64,000 bases of DNA from Myxococcota bacterium (GTDB taxonomy: Bacteria > Myxococcota_C > UBA6777): NCBI GenBank assembly GCA_023150835.1, contig JAKLKB010000006.1, positions 27,796 to 91,795 of the forward strand, written 5' to 3'. Every line of letters begins with the position of its first letter. Position 1 is the stretch's first letter. The notes under the pieces were generated by a model that was not told the origin of the DNA, did not search any database, and saw nothing but the letters and a program-made list of their open reading frames with translations. Shown here in pieces: positions 19,201 to 26,996 of this stretch. Position numbers and translations under genes: made by a program.

Positions 19201-22200
19201 GCGGGATTGACGGACGAAGCCTTGCAGGCGGCGAAGGATCTGTTGAAGAAGGAGTCGAGCCATTACACGCGTCGGTCGGGGGTTTTGAATTTTGCGCGAG
19301 TGTTTTTGGCGGAAAAAGGATACCGTGCAGTCGTGGCGTTGGGGGAATTGTTGGGGATGAGATCGAGGTCGTCGGGCGGGTCGGGTTTGATGACGCTGGA
19401 CAACGTTCAACTCGAATGGATGGGGCATTTGGCGCAAGCGCAAAAGGGTCTAGGCCAAGAGAAGGAACGTGTAGAGAGTCTGTTTGAGATCATGAGTGCC
19501 AAGATGGTTTCGCCGTACCAGACGAGGAGGCAGGCGGATATCTTGAAAGATGCGGGGATGTGGGTTGCAGCGGAGTATGTGCTGTGGCGTGCGCAACAGT
19601 CGGCGACGGCATCGATGTTGGTGCAATTTCGGATGCAGCTTTGTGATATCTGGCAACGCCAAGGGGTGGGAGCGTTGTGTGGTTTGGATCAAGGTCGGGA
19701 GGGTGTTTTGGACGAGGGGCTGTTGGCGTTGCGGGCGGAAAAAGCGGGGCTATTGTTTATTGCGATGCTGCTGCGTCGGCGAGCGTGGTTGCGGATGCCT
19801 CGGCAGTTGGAGGCGTTGGATCAATTTTTGAAGCTGTCTTTGGCGTTGGGGCGAAAAGAAGAGAGTGCGTTTTTGCAGCGTATTCGGGCGCGTTGGTTTG
19901 TGGGGCAGCCGCCGTTGGGTGCTGTGGCGGAGAAAGCAAGGGAGAGTTCGGCAGGGTGGGAGTTACAGGTTCCTGCGTATTGCAAGACGATGAGTGTGCA
20001 AAAGGGGCGGTTGGATACTTCGGACTGTACGGGGAAATGGTCGACGATGGAATCTTCGGGTAGCTTGCGTTGCCAGCGTCGAGTGGTGAGGGCGGGAAGA
20101 TGGGTGTTGACGAATGATTGCCGTGGTCGATTGGTGGCGGTGGAGGCGGATGGGGGGAAGGTTGCGTGGGTCAAGCAGTTGGTGCAAGTGAAGACACGGG
20201 AGGTTGTAGAACGAGCCCAAGCCATGCATCGATCGGAGGTGATGTGGCTGGATCGGCATCTGAATGTTGCGGACATTCGGGTGGATGGAGAGGATGTATG
20301 GGTGGCGATCAACGAGGCTTGGTTTGAATGGGGTAATGGCTGGGTTTCGGGCATTCAGCATCGACTGCATCTGCTGCGGGTGCGACAAAAAGATGGCGCG
20401 ATCCAAGCATCCAAGGTGTTTGCGGGTAATTATGTGCGGGGCCGAGTGCATCTGGAGGGGGAGCGGTTGTTGTTTCGGGGGCGTCGCCTGTATGCGTTGT
20501 CTCGTCGAGATGCGACGGTGTTGTGGGAGAGCGGAGCGCTTGGAACTCGCGGGACTTGGTTGTTGGATATGGGATCGTCGTTGCCGTTGGTGGTGTCGGG
20601 AGGATACGTTTTTGGAGAGAGCGACGGCTTTGTTCGTGCGTTGCGGTTGTCGGATGGTGGGGTGTTGTGGTCGCAACGCTTGCATCAAGGGGTTCGTGCG
20701 TTGGATGCGGATGCTTCGCATCTTGTGGTGGTTTTGGTGGACGGCTCGTTGTGGTCGATGGAGGCAAAGACAGGGAAATTACGGTGGAAGGCTTGGTTGC
20801 GTAGCGGGCATCGGCGTTATGTGCATGTCTGGTGGGCGGGGTTTGAGTTGCCTTTTCGTGAGGGGGAACACGCTTTGCTGACGAAGGCGGGCGTGTTGGC
20901 GTCGACGTCGGATGGTTGGTTGGCGTTGTTTGATCAGCAGACAGGAAAGCCGCGTTGGGAGCGAGAGGTGGGCGAGATCGTGTGGCATGCGCCCCGTCCG
21001 TTGGGGGATGGTGAAGAGGTGCTGTTGTTGGGGCAGATGGGGACAGCGAGTCGCTTGCGGTTGTCGGATGGAGCGCTGTTGTGGAAAGGCCGATTTTCGC
21101 AAATGCCGCAGCGTGGGTGGTTGAACAAGTTTCATCATAGCCAAGCGATCGCGATGGGGCGTGGTTTGCTGTTTGGAGCGTACCAAGAAGATCATCGCTT
21201 TGTGTTGCGTACGCGATCGTTTGTCGCAGCGACAAGCTCGGATTCATCGAAGGAAAAGGTGTTGTCTTTTGTTCGACAGTTGCGTGCGGAGGGGCGTTCG
21301 GTTTGGGCAGACAGGATCTTGTCGTACGCGGCGGATGCAGAGCGCGGGGAGGACCAAGTGTATTTCTCGGCGCTTTCGGCGTCGGGGCATCTGAGCAAGA
21401 TCCAGCGCTTGCGTTGGATCACGGCGAAACTGCGGTACGCATCCGATCTGCGGGGAGCTTTGCTGGAGATGGAGCCGATGCTTCGTACGTTGGGGGTGTT
21501 GAAGCCGCCCGCTTATTTTGCGGCTTACGACAAACAAGCGGTGAAGGACTACGCGACGCAATTTTTGTTGTATTACTGGCTGCATCGCAAACGTTCGGGT
21601 GATTCGATGGAGACGTGGTGGCAGTTGGTTCGTTCGTCGTATCGGGTGTTGCAGTTGGATTCGCCGTTTGCGCGGCGGGTGATGGCGTTGTTGTTAACGG
21701 AGGGGACGCCGGTGGTGCGTTGGTGGGCAGCGGCGACGTTGGCGGCGTGGGGGAGCAGTGCGGGGCATCGCGTGTTGTTGCAGGGGCTTGCGAAACGAGG
21801 CGAGTATCGGGCGGTGGTGTTGAGTACGCTTCAACAAGACTGGGTGATGCGGATCTTGGTGCATTGGTCGTATGCGCTGCGTTGGGAAGGGTTGTTGGGG
21901 CGTCGTGATCTTGCGGATGCGGAGGTGTTGTTGAGGTCGTATCATCCGTTGGTACGGAACCTGTCGGCGTTGTTTATTGCGGATCATCTGAGCAAAGAAC
22001 GCCCCGAAGATCAGCGTTTTGATACGCCGCTGTTGCGTGCGACGTTGCGCCGGATCTTGAACGATCGCGGTGTTGCGGTTCAAACAACGAGCGAAGCGCA
22101 GACATGGCGGATGCAGGCTGCGATCGCGATGGCGCGATTGGGAGAGCGCGTAGGGATCGAGGGTTTGCGCCTTTTGGTGCGGCAAAGCAACAACGCGACG

Positions 22201-23046
22201 TTGCGCAATCGTGCAGCGCGGTCTTTGTTCTTTGAATTTGGCGATGCGTCGGGGCGCAGCGCGATCTTTGATAGCGTCCAAGGGACCAACCAAAAGAATC
22301 TGCGGCTGCCTTCTTTTCAGTTGATCTACGCCAACAACCTCTTGGGATTGAAAGAGTACCGCAAGGCTTTGACGCAGTTTCGCAAGGTACACACGATGCC
22401 GACAGCGCTGCTTTCGGTGCTTCATCAATCGAAGGCATCATGGGGGATGGTGCGTTCGCTTGCGCATCTGGAGCGTTATGACGAAGCGCTACAGGAAATC
22501 GAAAAACTCAAGATGCTCGATCCTGCGGCGGTCTCGCACCTGCCGTATATCCAAGGCTACATCTTTTGGAAGCAAGGCAAGGATAGCTTGGCGAGGCCGT
22601 TGTTCGAGCGTTTCATGCGAGAGCATCCTTATGGGGACGATGCGTCGCAAGTGCGGGAATGGCTTGCGCGGAGCTTGTTGAAAGCGGGGCGCGCAGAAGA
22701 AGCCATCGCGTTGTTTACGCCGATATTCGAGCGTGATCGTGGGATGCGTCGACTTTATTTGGAGCATTACCATCTTGCGCGTGCTTTGTCGAAAGCCAAG
22801 GTGGATCCGACGCTTGCGCGTGTGGGACTGCTGCATATCCGCAAGGCGCTCGAACTCCAACAAGATCAGCCCCGATTGATCGCCATCGAAGCCAGTTTGT
22901 TGCATCTTCTCGGACAATTCGACCAAGCCAAGCGTCGGTTGCTTCGAGCGATCCAGTTGGATGCCCCACAATCCCCGCTGCGCCGAGAATATCAAAATTG
23001 GCTGCAAACATGGGAAGGTCGAAAGGTCGGCCTCAACAAAAATTAG
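13297..23046 (+). CDS. Giant exported TPR / PQQ-like propeller / HEAT / TPR protein (3249 residues)
   Basis: The start ATG at 13297 follows GGGGGATAGGAAG and gives a clear signal peptide (MLRGWSVGIWGLVGWLLCGVAWG, cut before QEEDW). Residues about 80-900 are dense TPRs (ALRAYEQALRLDPQNAMAL and similar), and helical TPR-like segments continue to about 2200. About 2250-2640 is a quinoprotein-like beta-propeller with repeated blades (RLVAVEADGGKVAW, LYALSRRDATVLWES, LWSMEAKTGKLRWKAWL, WLALFDQQTGKPRWE). About 2790-2990 is HEAT-like (VVRWWAAATLAAWGS, RNRAARSLFFEFGD). TPRs return from about 3000 to the end. No catalytic motif is seen. It is probably a periplasmic or surface scaffold; large exported TPR proteins are common in Myxococcota. 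The gene is alone on its strand. The open frame extends 40 codons upstream, but that part lacks a ribosome site. Confidence 0.85.
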   Translation: MLRGWSVGIWGLVGWLLCGVAWGQEEDWKLRDRDRRQKQILRRFQEIVEKKPDRGFAFQRMVEVGRRWPGLDRLVAEYRKKVKASPRRLAYSLILGHLLDHTGQREGALRAYEQALRLDPQNAMALQYKAAILQKLQRYEEAIKAYETALGVFKDAERKRRAYKALGTLWLLRKQPKKALGYWKQFLQMSPNNLLAREELAREMGRNKLYEEALLQWKEVLKRRGGGVARAGVLRQMGGLYEEMGKWPEAVGVYRQAMVLTQESHWLRRELSARVLQLHRENGKLAELAGYLQQQKRKSASDLSALAQLYDEMGRDKEAREMYAKALLANSRDSRLRLRYITLLEVGGDVAEGVKQYRLLIRNESSEPRYRMAFAEMLSRAGKQKESLAEMAEVARRFSRNTEILSRLAALYRRRRMHKEANALLRRLIAVDPRDPAHRNALGTYHFELGQKGQAQTIWRGILRSGLGTAAAYTALGQIYRSHNLDRDALEAFRKAARAAAKDPNVLRNLGEMFRRLLEEEGDLKAKELQEAIEVWKKIHLLAKLRPAKKEALRQLFALYHAQGTSYRLPVEYRQRLRKRPSDIEALRLLGEYYLWLARKERRDHAQARRYFERILDFQKDDIDAILTLEDLEARQSRWYLAKRYLLRAVEVDKKGRRTYYRRLYEYSLKLRQYQDAIQYARRVVELYPDDATAHAELARVYRKVGRAQEAVGAYQEALRLQPHNHGYHQTLGHLYRDMGQTDQAIERYNFVLKHAKEGNLIYDAAMQIMGLRTLAPKNDVLEVTLQTLSEQNPRELAYFRALAELYQRQGRMKEYRVAYLKAASSVDDKSQVYKKLAEAATEQGDLKKAIIYYRKMLEETPNPQPDQQMHLARLSFQVGDQVGARKLLFSILTENPNSARILRQVGELFDRHQLAEDAIYSYELFLELQPMESAVRVRLAELYLQKQMNEPAMGLLESVFWQEEEKALRSVAKKTSKPKKANSPTPSRAYGRSIRHRPIHLSSSYYARRMRYMRLYQSRPQRIQALGLLLELYAKAGKLEEWDRRVELHLRYGWQDTGTFLRYEQTMLLEFLAAAYRERGWDERLRKMYEVMHEADPQNARWSQELAKLYIDQGLHEKAKALMFGIHRGGVQDIQMMLARVRLLVQLREEEQLTFQLRSLLYGSYTRNHHYMLQVLQELRKLPNTRLYEMFLRGLLQTGVAYYREAYQQMLVSVYLQSGKQDLAQKMLMARWKGGLSRAPLKQMETDRLGTARLLWPLLSSKEQEKLLQDAEQGVTDALLGGDPEKIRQALVTARAAVWVGRGQDAAQAYLPAMWSVGTKYQDGPFLRGVLSDLLRERQDIHALKLIKQEMAEQTTPHTEMGYLYSVLTHLSSRGGTPEASLGRYLEKALRRLHPRSRRPSVIRRGAVAINSMLEKRAWLALALRLGEVYLKGGDPKRGIWWLEACRWLDSEQAQEPALLNLLYEAYQEQGMNETAARYREKTRQAIGEILLRDLKGWELYLGLGAERDKALFSHIWLYLRNSPTMYTARYQLQRPSQMLRYQIQGIQRMSLLESYKVRIAPLAALYSPSGEIQKLVDLLKARRERVVDGETKRMLSLYVMGAYLWDWETRSTPSSLKELLARMDGLRKMPHSPQERFHLGLWHGRLLGEMQQPKQALAVYRELLTGASPAQERQVLLQIAEHANQASEEDQEKAAHVQLARKHNEPNSYRVLAQKALEAKQIGEAVRYFRGYMKGHLTLPQYRSLSGHLKKAEQEIQLAQFLLGVDTGDRVVFHLLRAIDAMRLERNRESYLFSMRMQQTLRTLQQAGRLEQQVEAWEKTRKETQVDDPYQMMLLSQAYGYLGKKQKRFEVLTAWLYVQPYEQALFRRWKVSFEHDALEGEQQKILERLRVLYAPPKPKPGGYDLFFGDIAFRKKRPAEALVSWKLAAKECSSTAALFSAAASPYRRNTFYARSACVQRVCQSMLKAGLTDEALQAAKDLLKKESSHYTRRSGVLNFARVFLAEKGYRAVVALGELLGMRSRSSGGSGLMTLDNVQLEWMGHLAQAQKGLGQEKERVESLFEIMSAKMVSPYQTRRQADILKDAGMWVAAEYVLWRAQQSATASMLVQFRMQLCDIWQRQGVGALCGLDQGREGVLDEGLLALRAEKAGLLFIAMLLRRRAWLRMPRQLEALDQFLKLSLALGRKEESAFLQRIRARWFVGQPPLGAVAEKARESSAGWELQVPAYCKTMSVQKGRLDTSDCTGKWSTMESSGSLRCQRRVVRAGRWVLTNDCRGRLVAVEADGGKVAWVKQLVQVKTREVVERAQAMHRSEVMWLDRHLNVADIRVDGEDVWVAINEAWFEWGNGWVSGIQHRLHLLRVRQKDGAIQASKVFAGNYVRGRVHLEGERLLFRGRRLYALSRRDATVLWESGALGTRGTWLLDMGSSLPLVVSGGYVFGESDGFVRALRLSDGGVLWSQRLHQGVRALDADASHLVVVLVDGSLWSMEAKTGKLRWKAWLRSGHRRYVHVWWAGFELPFREGEHALLTKAGVLASTSDGWLALFDQQTGKPRWEREVGEIVWHAPRPLGDGEEVLLLGQMGTASRLRLSDGALLWKGRFSQMPQRGWLNKFHHSQAIAMGRGLLFGAYQEDHRFVLRTRSFVAATSSDSSKEKVLSFVRQLRAEGRSVWADRILSYAADAERGEDQVYFSALSASGHLSKIQRLRWITAKLRYASDLRGALLEMEPMLRTLGVLKPPAYFAAYDKQAVKDYATQFLLYYWLHRKRSGDSMETWWQLVRSSYRVLQLDSPFARRVMALLLTEGTPVVRWWAAATLAAWGSSAGHRVLLQGLAKRGEYRAVVLSTLQQDWVMRILVHWSYALRWEGLLGRRDLADAEVLLRSYHPLVRNLSALFIADHLSKERPEDQRFDTPLLRATLRRILNDRGVAVQTTSEAQTWRMQAAIAMARLGERVGIEGLRLLVRQSNNATLRNRAARSLFFEFGDASGRSAIFDSVQGTNQKNLRLPSFQLIYANNLLGLKEYRKALTQFRKVHTMPTALLSVLHQSKASWGMVRSLAHLERYDEALQEIEKLKMLDPAAVSHLPYIQGYIFWKQGKDSLARPLFERFMREHPYGDDASQVREWLARSLLKAGRAEEAIALFTPIFERDRGMRRLYLEHYHLARALSKAKVDPTLARVGLLHIRKALELQQDQPRLIAIEASLLHLLGQFDQAKRRLLRAIQLDAPQSPLRREYQNWLQTWEGRKVGLNKN

Positions 23047-23085
23047 GGGTGGGGAAGAGGAGGGGTGGGAGGATGGGGCGGGTTA

Positions 23086-23201
23086 GACGATATCCGAGTG
23101 ATGTGTGCGCAAAGGATAGTGTGTAGATGCCCTGTGGTTGGGCAGCCACACCTGTCTGCCCCTACATCTTTACGCTCCCACAACGAGCGGATTTCGTCTT
23201 A
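23086..23201. repeat. Dispersed repeat family A copy
   Basis: It runs from gacgatatccgagtgatgtg to gagcggatttcgtctta, with the imperfect central hairpin GGGCAGCC...GTCTGCCC. It fills the convergent space between the giant TPR gene and the HU/IHF gene, reaching the stop codon of the latter. It may act as a bidirectional structural stop. Confidence 0.75.
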
Positions 23202-23486
23202 TTCTTCGTCGCCGTTGACGCGCTCGCGCAGTTCTTTGCCGACGGTGAAGAAGGGGATGCGTTTGGGTGGGATCTCAACGGGGCTACCGGTTTTGGGATT
23301 TCGACCCGTGCGAGCATCGCGGTGTTTGACGGTGAAGCTGCCAAAGCCACGGATCTCGATACGCTCACCACGGATCAAAGAGTTGCGCATGCTATCGAAG
23401 ATGGTGTTGACGACGGATTCGATATCTTTTTTGGAGAGGTCTGTACGTTTTTCGCTGATGGCGAGGACGAGTTCGCTTTTGGTCAC
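23199..23486 (-). CDS. HU/IHF-family DNA-bending protein
   Basis: This 95-residue protein has the complete HU/IHF fold: N-terminal helices (MTKSELVLAISEKRTDLSKK), RGFGSFTVKHRDARTGRNPKTG with the DNA-intercalating arm tip RNP (62-64), and IPFFTVGKELRERVN. It bends and compacts DNA as a dimer. Its place after rpsA and cmk matches the proteobacterial cmk-rpsA-ihfB order, so an IHF-beta-like role is favoured, though here a 670-bp gap separates it from rpsA. The start codon is GTG, with AGGAG six bases upstream. Confidence 0.9.
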   Translation of the reverse strand: MTKSELVLAISEKRTDLSKKDIESVVNTIFDSMRNSLIRGERIEIRGFGSFTVKHRDARTGRNPKTGSPVEIPPKRIPFFTVGKELRERVNGDEE

Positions 23487-23819
23487 GGTGGACTCCTTTT
23501 TTTTCTCGCAGGATCCAGAGAGCGTTGGTGGATCCGAACAAAAGGTTGAGTTTCTCCAAACGGAGGATGTTTGCTTTGGTGCTCATCCGATCGGGGAACG
23601 GATGTGACGGGATGGGCAACGTAGGTTGTGGAGAGAACGGATATCCGTCATTCCACGTCGGCTCATCGGAGCATGGATTGTTGTTGGTGTGCAAAGGACA
23701 AAGACGAGGACGGATCCGCCCGAGATAGGAGAGGCAGATGTCGGATGTGCGGTGTCTGCTTGGAAGCATCCGTGCGTCCTTGCGGGCTTTTTCGTGCGCC
23801 ACTTCTTCGGTGCTGAGAG

Positions 23820-23936
23820 TTGCAACGAAAGAAAGCGGCAGATCTGTGTCAAGCATGAACCTTCAACAGATGAAGGTGGCTGCAGCGTTATGTTGCGACG
23901 AAAGAGAGCGGCAGATCTGTGTCAAACCGTGACACA
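23820..23936. repeat. Direct 33-bp repeats plus a TGTGTCA/TGACACA inverted repeat in the HU leader
   Basis: Two 33-bp copies (23820-23852 and 23893-23925) differ at two positions. Read toward HU they begin TTGACACAGATCTGCCGC, each a perfect -35 hexamer, but I see no good -10 after them. At 23918-23936 TGTGTCA and TGACACA form a 7-bp inverted repeat around AACCG. The rest of the 23487-24156 gap holds no credible gene. Confidence 0.6.
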
Positions 23937-24051
23937 AGAGAAAAAGCGATGAGTTCTGAGGCGCAACCCACGAAGGGGATCGCGGTGGATGGACCTCAGA
24001 AAAGAAAGAAAGAGATCTCTCTTCTTTTTCGTGTCTGTCTCTTGTGAGGCT

Positions 24052-24079
24052 AAGATAGCGAAACTTTTAAAAAAATCAA
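24052..24079 (-). promoter_or_regulatory. Possible sigma70-type promoter for the HU/IHF gene
   Basis: On the minus strand TTGATT and TATCTT are 16 bp apart, about 570 bp upstream of the HU start and 80 bp after the rpsA stop. Just upstream, two nearly palindromic 14-bp copies of caagaaattctttt lie within 24077-24115. Confidence 0.3.
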
Positions 24080-24156
24080 GAAATTCTTTTGGTTTTGAAC
24101 AAGAAATTCTTTTTGGGAAAGCAAGAGGGGGTGGAGTGGGGTGGATGCGATGCGGG

Positions 24157-25848
24157 TTATTTCTCTTCGTGGAGGTGTCCGCGCAAGAGGGCACCGAGGC
24201 TGGTGGAGGCTTCGCCTTGGTCGGCGTAGTTGTTGTCATCGTGGGCTTGACGGATGGAGAGTCCGATTTGGCGTTTTTCGGTGTCAAGGTTGATGACGCG
24301 GACGCGGACTTCTTGTCCTTCTTTGAGTTCGTCGGTGGGGTTTTCGACGCGATCATCGGAGATCTCGGAGATATGGACGAGACCTTCGATCCCGGATTCG
24401 AGTTCAACGAAAGCGCCAAAGTCGGTGAGTTTTTTGACGTTGCCTTGCCAGACGGAGCCTTCGCGGTAGCGGACGGGGATATGGCTGCTCCAAGGATCGG
24501 GGCCGATATCTTTGATGGAGAGGGAGAAGCGTTGGTTTTGTTCGTCGATGTTGGTGACGATGGCTTCGACTTCTTGGCCTTCTTCAAACATTTCAGAGGG
24601 ATGTTTGACGCGTTGAACCCAAGAGATATCGGAGATGTGGACGAGGCCGTCGATGCCTTCTTCGATACCGACAAAGATGCCGAAGTCGGTGATATTGCGG
24701 ATCTTGCCGACGATCTTGCTACCGAGGGGATATTTCTCTTTGAGTTGGCTCCAAGGGTTGGGTTCGACTTGTTTCATGCCGAGGCTGATACGACGGTTGT
24801 TGACGTCGATATCGAGGACAACAGCATCGACGGTTTGGCCGACGTTGACGACTTTGGAGGGGTGTTTGATGCGTTTGGTCCAAGACATCTCGGAGATGTG
24901 GACGAGACCTTCGATGCCTTCTTCGATCTCGACGAAAGCGCCGTAATCGGTGAGGCTAACGACTTTGCCGGAGACGCGGGTTGCGGGTGGATAGCGTCGT
25001 TCGGCGTTGTTCCATGGGTCTTCGGTGATTTGTTTGAGTCCGAGGGAGACGCGTTCGGTGTTTGAATCAAACTTGAGGACTTTGACCTTGATTTGATCGC
25101 CGACGTTGAAGCGTTCGGAGGGGTGGTTGATGCGGCCCCAAGACATATCGGTGATATGGAGAAGGCCGTCGATACCGCCGAGGTCGACGAAAGCGCCGTA
25201 GTCGGTGATATTTTTGATTTGTCCGTCGAGGATCTGGCCTTCTTGGAGTTTGTCGAGGGTGTCCTTTTTGAGGGCTTCGCGTTCTTCTTCGAGGAGGGCG
25301 CGACGAGAAAGGACGATATTGGAGCGTTTTTTGTTGAACTTGATGACTTTGAATTTGTAGCGTTGTCCGATCAGTTTGTCGAGGTTACGAACAGGGCGGA
25401 GGTCGACTTGGGAGCCGGGGAGGAAGGCTTTGACGCCGATATCGACGGAGAGGCCGCCTTTGACACGTTGAACGATGACACCTTCGACGACTTGGTCTTC
25501 TTCGCAGGCTTTGGAGATCTCTTCCCAGATCTTGAGCTTGTCAGCTTTTTCTTTGGAGATACGGCAATGGCCGTCGTTGTCTTCGAGGATTTCGACGAGG
25601 ACATCGACTTGATCGCCGGGTTTGATAGAGAGAGATTCGCTGTTGTAGCCGAATTCGCGAAGAGAGATCTCGCCTTCGGATTTGAAGCCGATATCGATAA
25701 GAACTTTGTCTTTTTCGATTTTGACGATGGTGCCGCGTACGATAGCGCCTTCTTGGATCATGGATTCGCTTTTTTCTTGTTGTTCCAAGAGGGCGGCAAA
25801 GTCCTCTTCGTCGTGAAGAGGCGAGTTGTGTTCAACGTGATCGATCAT
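24157..25848 (-). CDS. rpsA: 30S ribosomal protein S1
   Basis: This 563-residue protein has the usual length and six S1 (OB-fold) domains. The first two are divergent (GAIVRGTIVKIEKDKVLIDI, VVEGVIVQRVKGGLSVDIG). Four regular copies follow with the repeating GxVxxLTDYGAFVEIEEGIEGLVHISEMSW pattern. S1 binds mRNA leaders and helps load them on the 30S subunit. It lies between cmk and the HU/IHF gene in the conserved order, with cmk 194 bp upstream. A good promoter (25996-26024) just before it indicates transcription separate from cmk, with a leader of about 140 nt. Confidence 0.95.
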   Translation of the reverse strand: MIDHVEHNSPLHDEEDFAALLEQQEKSESMIQEGAIVRGTIVKIEKDKVLIDIGFKSEGEISLREFGYNSESLSIKPGDQVDVLVEILEDNDGHCRISKEKADKLKIWEEISKACEEDQVVEGVIVQRVKGGLSVDIGVKAFLPGSQVDLRPVRNLDKLIGQRYKFKVIKFNKKRSNIVLSRRALLEEEREALKKDTLDKLQEGQILDGQIKNITDYGAFVDLGGIDGLLHITDMSWGRINHPSERFNVGDQIKVKVLKFDSNTERVSLGLKQITEDPWNNAERRYPPATRVSGKVVSLTDYGAFVEIEEGIEGLVHISEMSWTKRIKHPSKVVNVGQTVDAVVLDIDVNNRRISLGMKQVEPNPWSQLKEKYPLGSKIVGKIRNITDFGIFVGIEEGIDGLVHISDISWVQRVKHPSEMFEEGQEVEAIVTNIDEQNQRFSLSIKDIGPDPWSSHIPVRYREGSVWQGNVKKLTDFGAFVELESGIEGLVHISEISDDRVENPTDELKEGQEVRVRVINLDTEKRQIGLSIRQAHDDNNYADQGEASTSLGALLRGHLHEEK

Positions 25849-25995
25849 GCTGTTCCTATTCCTTATGGTGGAGCCGAGGGGGAGAGTTGGAGATCAACAG
25901 ACCCCTACAAAAACGTATCTTTTTTGTGCGTAACTTGTTGAAGTTGGTCAAGTTTTGCATCAAAGAAGGTGTACCCTAAACGAGACAGGGTTGTC

Positions 25996-26024
25996 ACTAT
26001 AGAAAGCTTTTTTTGACTCGTCAA
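25996..26024 (-). promoter_or_regulatory. Sigma70-type promoter of rpsA
   Basis: On the minus strand TTGACG and TATAGT are separated by exactly 17 bp, about 150 bp before the rpsA start, in an A/T-rich stretch. It is one of the best consensus matches in the window. Confidence 0.7.
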
Positions 26025-26042
26025 GGTATTTTTAAGGTTTGA

Positions 26043-26771
26043 TCAATGAAGTTCGTGGAGTGGGGGTGGAGGGACTTTGGGTAGAGAGGGGAAGCGGGCG
26101 TAGGTGGCATCGAGCATTTGTTGGAGGACTTGTTGGGGGGAGAGGGAAGAGGTGTCGATGCGGAGGGCATCTTGGGGGCATCGGAGTGGCGCATGGGTGC
26201 GTTGTGTATCGGCGCGATCACGGGCTTCGATCTGTTGTTGGATCTCTTTGAGGGAGGTGGAGGAGTTGGGGCCGAGTTGGCGGAGTCGTCGTAGGGCGCG
26301 TTCGTGGGCGCTGGCGTCGAGGTAGAATTTGAGGGGGGCGTTGGGGAAGACGACGGTTCCGGTATCGCGGCCTTCGAGGACAGAGGGTCCTTGGAGGGCG
26401 AGGTGTCGTTGTTGAACGAGGAGGAAAGTACGAACGGAAGGATGGACGGAGACAGCGGAGGCACCGATGCCGATCTCGGGGGTGCGGATGGCGTCTTCGA
26501 CATCTTGATGATTGAGGAAGATGCGGCGTTGTCCGTGTGTGTGGTGAAATTGGAGGTGTACGGAGGGGAGGAGTGCGGCGAGTTGGGACTCATCGTCCCA
26601 AGGGATGTGGGCTTGTTGAGCGGCGAGGGCGAGGGCGCGGAACATGGCGCCTGTGTCGATGTAGGTGAATCCGATGGTTTCGGCGAGGGTGCGGCTGAGT
26701 GTGCTTTTGCCGGCCCCAGCGGGGCCGTCGATGGTGATGATGGGGTGGGGGAGGGGCGATGTTGTGGGCAT
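26043..26771 (-). CDS. cmk: Cytidylate kinase
   Basis: This 242-residue protein has the P-loop GPAGAGKS (16-23), GFTYIDTGAMFRALAL (substrate entry), VLEGRDTGTVVFPNA (CMP-binding loop) and the LID region RALRRLRQLG with RDRADTQR. It phosphorylates CMP and dCMP with ATP. In this family DTGAMYRA and GRDIGTVV are typical; the changes here (F for Y, T for I) are mild. The tail after about residue 225 is Pro-rich (PKVPPPPLHELH). It starts the cmk-rpsA-HU/IHF block. Confidence 0.93.
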   Translation of the reverse strand: MPTTSPLPHPIITIDGPAGAGKSTLSRTLAETIGFTYIDTGAMFRALALAAQQAHIPWDDESQLAALLPSVHLQFHHTHGQRRIFLNHQDVEDAIRTPEIGIGASAVSVHPSVRTFLLVQQRHLALQGPSVLEGRDTGTVVFPNAPLKFYLDASAHERALRRLRQLGPNSSTSLKEIQQQIEARDRADTQRTHAPLRCPQDALRIDTSSLSPQQVLQQMLDATYARFPSLPKVPPPPLHELH

Positions 26772-26833
26772 GAGCTTCCGTTGGGTTGGTTTTCAATGCT
26801 TGTCCGCCCCGAAGGACGGATGCGACGGTTGAG

Positions 26834-26980
26834 TTTGATTTGGTTTTGATGTCTGTTCGGCTCGAACGACGGTCAGGGTGGTTGATTTGGTTTTGGTGTC
26901 TGTTCGGCTCGAACGATGGGCTGGACGGTTGATTTGGTTTTGATGTCTGTTCGCCTCGAACGATGGGCTGGACGGTTGAT
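26834..26980. repeat. About 47-bp minisatellite, three copies
   Basis: Units begin near 26834, 26882 and 26929 and share ttgatttggttttg followed by gtctgttcggctcgaacga. The array fills the space between the cmk start and the 3' end of the small exported protein gene. It contains no gene. Confidence 0.85.
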
Positions 26981-26996
26981 GTTGATTTGCGTTGAT

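Noticed and set aside
23392..23856. 154-codon minus-strand frame overlapping the HU gene start
   Set aside because: It overlaps HU out of frame and has no ribosome site or recognisable protein.
23989..25065. Long acidic plus-strand frame opposite rpsA
   Set aside because: Antisense shadow of S1, with Asp/Val/Phe bias arising from the codon pattern of the real gene. Similar antisense frames opposite the OmpA, cmk, PBP and hutU genes were left out for the same reason.
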